A program made the position numbers and the translations under genes. Shown here piece by piece: positions 59,001 to 64,000 of a stretch of 64,000 nucleotides of DNA. The stretch spans positions 6,076,001 through 6,140,000 of the forward strand of contig NZ_CP048397.1 of the NCBI RefSeq assembly GCF_010384365.1, given 5' to 3'. Source of the DNA: Streptomyces sp. S4.7 (GTDB lineage: Bacteria > Actinomycetota > Actinomycetes > Streptomycetales > Streptomycetaceae). Positions within the stretch are counted from its first letter, which is position 1; each line of letters starts with the position of its first letter. The notes under the pieces are model-generated. The model ran no database searches. It worked only from the letters and a program-made list of their open reading frames with translations, and had not been told where the DNA came from.

Positions 59001-60704
59001 TCACTGGCCCCGGCCCGGTGCCGACTGAGCGGTCACGGCCGCCGGCACCCGCGGTTGCGGCTGAGGCGCGTGGCTGAACATGACGTTGGACGCGGCGGCG
59101 CTCCGCCGCAGGGCAGCCGCGGTCCGGGCGCCGTCGGCCCCCGCCCCCAGCGGAATGCCGACGTGGGTGCGCGTAGCTGCCTCTATCGGACGCGACGCCG
59201 CTGCTTCACTTCGCAGCGCGAACGGCCGGCTCCAGTGCTCGACACTCGCGTAGACGGCCCCCAACGCCTGGCCGGCATCCGTGAGCGCATAGGGGTCTCC
59301 GTGCCGGGAGCCCGTCCGTGCGACCAGGCCGTCGGCCTGAAGCCGCAGAAGTCGCTGCCGCGCGGTGCCGTTGTCCAGTCCGGCCGCCTCGGCGATGTGA
59401 ACGAACCGCATAAGGCCTTCAGCGGAGTCGAGTACCTGAATCACGCCGGTCGAGTGCCGAAGGTGCAGGCGGCGCAGCGCATCCTCGACCCGCTCGGCTT
59501 CGGCCATCGGCTCCTGTGTCACGTGGGTATGGGACCAGTCCGACACCGTGCGGAGCACGGGGGCCAAAGACGCGCCGAGTCCGCTGAGCCGGTACGGCGC
59601 CGCCCGTCGGTCGTAGCCACGGACCACCAGTCCGTCGGCGTGCATCGTGGCCAGCCGTTTGCCGATGAACTGCTCGCTGACGAAGGGGAGCTGGGCAGCA
59701 ACATCGCGGACGCGCATAGGCCCGTTCACCTGGGCCAGGGTCATCGCGGTCCAAGCGGTCCACTTGGGTCCGATCCGGGCGAGAGCCTCCTCGACGCGCT
59801 GGGCGTCGATGGAAGCGATGGAGAAGGTGGGAGGCAGGCCGGCGGTAGGCATGGTGGGGTCCTTTTCGGGATGAGGCCAGCGTGAGCGGGGGGCCGCGAG
59901 GGAGGTCCTGGCGGCGGGCGCGGCGACCGAGTCGGCGAGCGTGCCTGACGTGGCCTGCGCGGTGGTGCGGCCGAGGGCGGCGGACACCCGTGAGGTCGTC
60001 GCGCGACCATCACGCAAGGCGGCTTCACCCTGCGAAGTGAGCAAGAGGAGCTGGCCGGGCCGGTACACGCTCTCGGTGGTGTCCTGATGCAGTAGCCCGT
60101 CGGCGACCAGCCGCTGCACGGTCTGCGGGAAGCCCGCTGGGTCCTGCCGCTGGGCCTTCTTGCGTGAGACGTACGGGTCCTCGCCGATCGCGTTGCGACG
60201 AAAGCGAACGCCTCCGGCCGCAACGGCTTCGAGGGCCACCAGCCCGCGCTGCCCGGCGACGGCCCAGTCGTCGTCCCGGTCGGGCCTCGTCTTCTGGCCC
60301 TGCCAGTGGCCCCTGTTGGTCGCGCGTTGTGCAGGCTCGGACGAGGAAGGCAGCCGACGGTAGGCGGACAGGGACTCGACGAGCTGGCTGTACGCCCGGT
60401 CTTGCCGCGCCAGAACGTCTCCGAGTTCGGGGAGTGCGGTCCGCAGCAGCGCGTACGAGACCTGGGCGCGGCCGACTTCACCGCGACCAGCACCTTCGAG
60501 CAGCCGCTGCGACCGCCGGACCGCGTCGAGCACGCTCTCGTGTCGCTCGTCCAACGCCGCCGCGGCTTCGATGACGCGCGTAGCGGCCTGGTGCAGCGGC
60601 TCCCCCGGACCAGGCGCGAGGGCGGGCACGCTGACGTCCCCGACACCGAGCACTTCGACGACGAGATAGGGACCAGGGTGTGTGTCTGCGTCGTACGGGT
60701 TCAC
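59001..60704 (-). CDS. Multi-domain winged-helix (HxlR-like) regulator
   Basis: A 567-residue protein starting at GTG 60704 in the preceding stop. The N-terminal 250 residues are helical, with an internal wHTH-like part (VQRLVADGLLHQDTTESVYR). Residues about 295-390 carry a clear HxlR-like winged helix (VEEALARIGPKWTAWTAMTL, RVRDVAAQLPFVSEQFIGKR, MHADGLVVR), and about 400-490 a second one (AEAAGLDNGTARQRLLRLQA, DGLVARTG). Three wings in a row suggest a regulator or partition-type DNA organiser of the element. The role is inferred. Confidence 0.7.
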   Translation of the reverse strand: MNPYDADTHPGPYLVVEVLGVGDVSVPALAPGPGEPLHQAATRVIEAAAALDERHESVLDAVRRSQRLLEGAGRGEVGRAQVSYALLRTALPELGDVLARQDRAYSQLVESLSAYRRLPSSSEPAQRATNRGHWQGQKTRPDRDDDWAVAGQRGLVALEAVAAGGVRFRRNAIGEDPYVSRKKAQRQDPAGFPQTVQRLVADGLLHQDTTESVYRPGQLLLLTSQGEAALRDGRATTSRVSAALGRTTAQATSGTLADSVAAPAARTSLAAPRSRWPHPEKDPTMPTAGLPPTFSIASIDAQRVEEALARIGPKWTAWTAMTLAQVNGPMRVRDVAAQLPFVSEQFIGKRLATMHADGLVVRGYDRRAAPYRLSGLGASLAPVLRTVSDWSHTHVTQEPMAEAERVEDALRRLHLRHSTGVIQVLDSAEGLMRFVHIAEAAGLDNGTARQRLLRLQADGLVARTGSRHGDPYALTDAGQALGAVYASVEHWSRPFALRSEAAASRPIEAATRTHVGIPLGAGADGARTAAALRRSAAASNVMFSHAPQPQPRVPAAVTAQSAPGRGQ

Positions 60705-61366
60705 TCCGTCGCCTCCATCCGGGCGAGCAGGGAGCGGACCAGAGCGGGCAGGCTCCCGGGATCGTCACCGAGCCGAGGGCGGTCGCTCGATTCGCGGAGC
60801 AGATCGGCGTCATCGAGCAGGCCGCTGGAGATCTCCATGCAGGCGTCGGTGATCCGGGCGGCGGCGAGCAGCGACTGGGAGAGAACTTCGACGTAGTCGT
60901 CCGGCGCGAGGCCGGCGGCCTCGGCTGCGTTGCGGACCGCCTCCAACTCAAGCGCGCTGAAGGCGAAGTCCAACTCGTCGTCCTGATCGGTTCGGCCAGT
61001 CGGGGCGCCGATCGTTGCGCAGGGCTCCGCAGGGATGCCCACGCGGGTGCAGATCTCGTCGACCGAGGAGGTCAGCTCGGCGAACGACTCGGTGAGCCAC
61101 CCCAGCGCGGAGGCGTATGAGGCCAGAGCGAACAGGCCCGCCGAACCAGCGGGGCGTGGCTCGGCGGCCAGGAAGCCCTCGAACCGGTCGTTCAGCCCGG
61201 TGATCACACGGGGCCCAGCGGCCAGCGGCCCCAAGACGGGATGCAGGTAGGAGCGGGCGGCGGCCGTCGGGTACTCGGCGGCAGGGATGCCGCTGACGTT
61301 CTGTGCGGCCTCGGTGAGGAGATTCGCCAGCTCTGAACGGGTCAGCGCAGTACGGTCGTTGGTCAT
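60701..61366 (-). CDS. Hypothetical helical protein
   Basis: A 221-residue protein, largely helical: TRSELANLLTEAAQNVSGIP, GLFALASYASALGWLTESFA and SALELEAVRNAAEAAGLAPD. No named domain. Coupled by overlaps to the winged-helix gene after it and the ParE-like gene before it, so it belongs to the - strand element operon. It may be structural or regulatory. Confidence 0.62.
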   Translation of the reverse strand: MTNDRTALTRSELANLLTEAAQNVSGIPAAEYPTAAARSYLHPVLGPLAAGPRVITGLNDRFEGFLAAEPRPAGSAGLFALASYASALGWLTESFAELTSSVDEICTRVGIPAEPCATIGAPTGRTDQDDELDFAFSALELEAVRNAAEAAGLAPDDYVEVLSQSLLAAARITDACMEISSGLLDDADLLRESSDRPRLGDDPGSLPALVRSLLARMEATE

Positions 61367-61839
61367 CGCTGGGCGGCCTTTCGAGGGGCAGTGGCCGAGG
61401 GCGGTGCTGTTGACGGGGTAGTCGCGCGGCCTGCTGTCGGCCGTTCGGCGGTGAGCGTGGAGTGGGACCGGGCGGCCTGCACGCGGGCCTCCGTGGCGGA
61501 GTCCGGGCCGACCTCTTGCTGGGGGCCGGTCCGCAGGTGGGCCGTGCGGTAGACCGCGTAGTCCTTCCGGCTGCCAGCGGCTACGAGGTAGATCTCGCGC
61601 TTGTGAGTCGAGGTCGGTGGGGCCTGACGGAACTGGATGACCAGCCGGTAGGCGACCTCCGGGTCGACGTACACCTTGTGGAAGCCGGCGAGTCGACCCT
61701 TCAAGGGCAAGCAGTCGTCGCTTCCGTAGACCAGGTTCTGTAGCTCCAGCAAGGCCAAATCGCGTATCCCAGCAGGGAGTTCGCGCAGGTCGGTGATGGC
61801 GTCAGGGTGCGCGGCGAAGGCGAAGCGGGCGCGGCTCAC
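61363..61839 (-). CDS. ParE/RelE-like toxin-fold protein
   Basis: A 158-residue protein from GTG 61839. Residues 1-105 resemble the RelE/ParE fold: FAAHPDAITDLRELPAGIRD, then CLPLKGRLAGFHKVYVDPEV, AYRLVIQF and a final strand with RKDYAVYRTAHLR, the arginine-containing end of such toxins. A disordered tail of 50 residues is extra. No typical antitoxin (small HTH or RHH) directly precedes it, so it may be tamed or have a different use. Overlaps both neighbours. Confidence 0.65.
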   Translation of the reverse strand: MSRARFAFAAHPDAITDLRELPAGIRDLALLELQNLVYGSDDCLPLKGRLAGFHKVYVDPEVAYRLVIQFRQAPPTSTHKREIYLVAAGSRKDYAVYRTAHLRTGPQQEVGPDSATEARVQAARSHSTLTAERPTAGRATTPSTAPPSATAPRKAAQR

Positions 61840-62615
61840 AGCAGCCTCCCCTGGACCGCGCGCTGAACCGGCACCGCCGCGGTCGCGCGGGGCGCGTCGA
61901 GACCGGTCTGCGGTGTCGGAGAGGTACCGGCGGACCGGGAGAGGGCGATGCGGGCGATGCGGGCCCGGACGACAGCACCGTTGTGGTCGCTGTACTCAGG
62001 AGGCTCGGGCAGCGGTTCGCTGCGCTCGTCCAGCCAGGACTGGGCGACGCCGACGTCGGGGAATGCGCCCTCGCGCATCGTGTACGTGCCGGCACCGTGG
62101 TTCCACTCCTCGAAGAAGAGGCGAACCGGTGCCTGGGTGGCCTGGGAGTCGTTGACGAGTGTCCACGCCTCGCTGGGACGGTCGTCGGAGGTGTAGGTGT
62201 CGAGGACCTCGTAACGGGTGCCCGACTTCTGGATCTGCTGTTCCACCTGGACGGTGAGGTCGTCGGCGGGCTCGATGTAGTCGCCACCGCGCAGGGCGAT
62301 CCGGTCGAGAGGGCAGCCGCGTTCTGCCAGCCAGTTCTGGGCGAAGGACGCCGTGGCGTGGTGACTCGTCTCGAAGGTGAACGTGGACTGCCGCAGATCC
62401 CGAGCGACAGCGATCGCAACGAGCTGTGGCTCGCCGGGTATCCCCCAGGTGACCGATCGGTCGTGGGCGAGGACGAAGCTGTGTGAACCGTTGGGCTTGG
62501 TGTGGTGCTGGGACAGCACCGTCAAGTCGCCAGACCAGAGGGCCTCCATCGCCTCTTCGGAGTCGTCGTCGACCGGCGCGAGATCGTCGAGGTCGAAGTC
62601 GAGGACGCTGTTCAC
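61836..62615 (-). CDS. Hypothetical protein (259 aa)
   Basis: Starts at GTG 62615, overlapping the DUF4913 stop (GTGA). The N-terminus is acidic (DLDDLAPVDDDSEEAMEALW). The middle has beta-rich parts such as TFTFETSHHATASFAQNWLA and VRLFFEEWNHGAGTYTMREG with repeated 'AQxWLxER' helices, suggesting two similar modules. No named family. Possibly the antitoxin-side partner of the ParE-like gene that follows, but that is a guess from order alone. Confidence 0.6.
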   Translation of the reverse strand: MNSVLDFDLDDLAPVDDDSEEAMEALWSGDLTVLSQHHTKPNGSHSFVLAHDRSVTWGIPGEPQLVAIAVARDLRQSTFTFETSHHATASFAQNWLAERGCPLDRIALRGGDYIEPADDLTVQVEQQIQKSGTRYEVLDTYTSDDRPSEAWTLVNDSQATQAPVRLFFEEWNHGAGTYTMREGAFPDVGVAQSWLDERSEPLPEPPEYSDHNGAVVRARIARIALSRSAGTSPTPQTGLDAPRATAAVPVQRAVQGRLL

Positions 62616-63211
62616 GCCGCCACCCCCGACTGCTCGGGCGCCGGGGTGGCCAGCACCCGGTGGTTGGGGCGAGTTGCGCTGGTCGTACAGGCCGCGAAGG
62701 GTCCGTCGGGTGCACGCAGGTGCGCCAGGGTCTGGTCCAGGTGGTCGCGGTGCCAGGTCGACGGGCCGGACAGGCCGGCCTCCGTGTCGGTGAACTGCTG
62801 CCAGGCGAGCCAAAGCGCGTGCAGCCGAGCGACGGCTTCGGGATGGTCATGCCAGTGCGCGCACCAGGGTCGGCTCGTGCTGATCTCCCGGCCGTACACC
62901 GGCAGGAAGAGGTAGTTCACCCAGTCGCTGAGGGCGGCGAGTTCGACGGCGTACGCCTCGCCGCCCAGAGCGAGGATGAACACCGAGGCGGGGCCGTCGG
63001 CTTTCTTGCTGTTGGCCGCCTCGGTTTCCGGAACGCCGTCCATCGGCTGGCTGCCGGTGAATTCGGGTTCGGAGCCGAGGCGGTCGAGGATGACGCCGTG
63101 CTGCCTGACCTCGGCCATGGTCTTGGCGAGGGTGCTGGCGAGGTCGTCGAGGTCTGCGTCCGGGACGCGGTACGGCTCGGGGCCGGGGGCGGTCGGGCTG
63201 GTGTCGGCCAT
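62612..63211 (-). CDS. DUF4913 domain protein
   Basis: A 199-residue protein; the ATG at 63211 is preferred over 63226 because GGAG lies nine bases upstream of it. The C-terminal half shows the DUF4913 pattern: LSDWVNYLFLPVYGREISTS, RPWCAHWHDHPEAVARLHAL, WLAWQQFTD and STWHRDHLDQTLAHLR. This family is common in Streptomyces plasmids and integrative elements near transfer and replication genes. Its biochemical role is unknown. Confidence 0.82.
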   Translation of the reverse strand: MADTSPTAPGPEPYRVPDADLDDLASTLAKTMAEVRQHGVILDRLGSEPEFTGSQPMDGVPETEAANSKKADGPASVFILALGGEAYAVELAALSDWVNYLFLPVYGREISTSRPWCAHWHDHPEAVARLHALWLAWQQFTDTEAGLSGPSTWHRDHLDQTLAHLRAPDGPFAACTTSATRPNHRVLATPAPEQSGVAA

Positions 63212-63304
63212 GAGGGTGTGCTCCATCTGTGAGACGGCGACATGCCCGAGAGGATCCGGAGAATCAGCGGTTTGGTCCGGCCGGAAGAACGCGGTAGTAG
63301 AGCG

Positions 63305-64000
63305 CTATCGGCTGGCGCAGCGGTGACAGCGAGGGAAGGGCGGTGCCAGCAACTGCAAGGCACGCGCCGCCTGTTGCGGGACGACGCCGTTGCCGAGTGC
63401 GGTGAGCTGCGCGGGGCGGCCGAGCCCCGGAGTCGCGGTGACCCAGCCGGCGTCGAGGCCCTGCATCCACTCCACGAAGTCCGAGCGGAGCCGACCGGCC
63501 GCGTCCGTGGGAGCCGGAGCAAGACGGGTGAGCCTCTCCCATCGGGTGATGGCGGATCCGTACGCTCCCCATCGCCGGTCCGCGCCCCTGCCTCCGGCGC
63601 CTCCTCAGCCCAGAGGGGCAGGACCACCGCTGACAAGGGAGGTCGCCATCCCTTCCCGGGGCGGCGGCCCGGGGTGCCCGTGTCGCTGGCCCTCGGCGTG
63701 GGCAGCAGCGACGCCGCCGCGCTGGGCAGTGTCATGTCGCCGTTGCCGTGCCGCTGGTTAGGCGAGCCCTTGATTCCGTCCGACGCCTTCGGGGTCGGCA
63801 GCAGCAGCCACTCGACCTCGTCGGCCAGGTTCGGACCGTGCCCCCCGCTCTTCCTCTTCGACGGATGCTGCGAGCCGCCGTTCTTCCCGATGTTGCTGGT
63901 CGGCGTCTTCAGCAGGGTGCCCGGCGGGCCAGGCGGCGAGGAAGGTCCGCTCGCGGCGGTGCGGGGCCCCGACGTCGGAGGCGCGAAGCACGAGCCACTT
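63305..64000 (-). pseudogene. DNA cytosine-5 methyltransferase, partial and frameshifted
   Basis: Reading leftward from the window edge: VLRASDVGAPHRRERTF is motif VIII-like of C5 DNA methyltransferases. Near 63930 the homology moves to another frame (TLLKTPTSNIGKNGGSQHPS, LLLPTPKASDGIKG, LLPTPRASDTG), and near 63600 it returns to the first frame (AYGSAITRWERL, FVEWMQGLDAGWVTATPGLG, LTALGNGVVPQQAARAL) and ends at 63305. The last segments are the motif IX-X target and cofactor region. Two compensating frameshifts suggest a decayed gene or assembly errors. The catalytic PCQ motif lies outside the window. Confidence 0.72.

Noticed and set aside
62917..63735. Reading the 272-residue - strand frame as one protein
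   Set aside because: Only its first 60 or so residues (LPTPRASD region) match methyltransferases. The rest is an out-of-frame shadow over the true methyltransferase end and the DUF4913 gene.
1..64000. CRISPR arrays, tRNA or rRNA genes
   Set aside because: No regularly spaced repeat-spacer pattern, no cloverleaf-like sequence with a TTCGA-type arm, and no rRNA signature was seen, including next to the integrases where a tRNA attachment site might be expected.

Overview
The window looks like chromosome-arm or accessory DNA of a Streptomyces or a close relative. Evidence: very high G+C, frequent GTG/TTG starts, overlapping stop/start junctions (ATGA, GTGA), and gene families typical of that genus (WhiB-like, DUF2637, DUF317, DUF4913, MmyB-like and MAB_1171c-like proteins). 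I see no tRNA, rRNA or CRISPR array. Everything is read from sequence and family knowledge; no search was run.

Layout. (1) 1-12.2 kb, + strand: a peptide/opine-type ABC importer (permease cut by the window edge, lipoprotein, two ATPases) followed by an FAD oxidoreductase, a DapA/KDG-aldolase-like lyase, a Tat-exported beta-helix protein, a double FAH-domain protein and a sulfatase. This reads as an uptake and breakdown cluster for a sulfated or acidic carbohydrate-like compound. (2) 12.2-17.9 kb: a recombination graveyard. It holds decayed recombinase and transposase pieces, a frameshifted integrase with its excisionase, and an intact integrase/excisionase pair flanked by helically phased AAGTCCC repeats. 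(3) 18.0-23.1 kb: a probable CBASS anti-phage island. A sigma-like protein, an HTH-type candidate repressor and an ImmA/IrrE protease with a zinc ribbon precede a CD-NTase, an E2-like protein without E1, and a one-TM effector. A conserved 25-bp motif sits before both the regulator gene and the CBASS operon.

(4) 23.4-27.2 kb: cutA, an XRE/TPR regulator, an anti-sigma-type ATPase and small proteins leading into (5) 27.2-40.7 kb, a tightly coupled + strand cluster. It has a HAD phosphatase, a GT-like protein, a thymidylate-synthase-fold enzyme with an Asn-to-Asp change at the pyrimidine-reading position, a carbamoyltransferase, a second GT, P-loop and APH-type kinases, a methyltransferase, a histidine phosphatase, a sugar epimerase, an SAHH-like protein, a Nudix enzyme and a KdsB-like CMP-sugar synthetase. 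I read it as an undescribed cytidine-nucleoside or nucleotide-sugar biosynthetic cluster. (6) 40.7-46.4 kb: a P450 / MAB_1171c / ImmA-IrrE regulatory operon on the - strand, broken by a complete IS5-family element with 29-bp inverted repeats, next to MmyB-like and XRE regulators.

(7) 46.8-64 kb: a mobilizable plasmid-like element. The + strand carries a phage-type replication protein split at a 7-bp tandem repeat, a DnaC-like loader, a WhiB-like protein, a DUF2637 membrane protein, a large inverted repeat, MobC and a relaxase. Then come a Shedu-type defence nuclease and a long - strand operon of DUF317, winged-helix, ParE-like and DUF4913 proteins, ending in a frameshifted DNA cytosine methyltransferase cut by the right edge.
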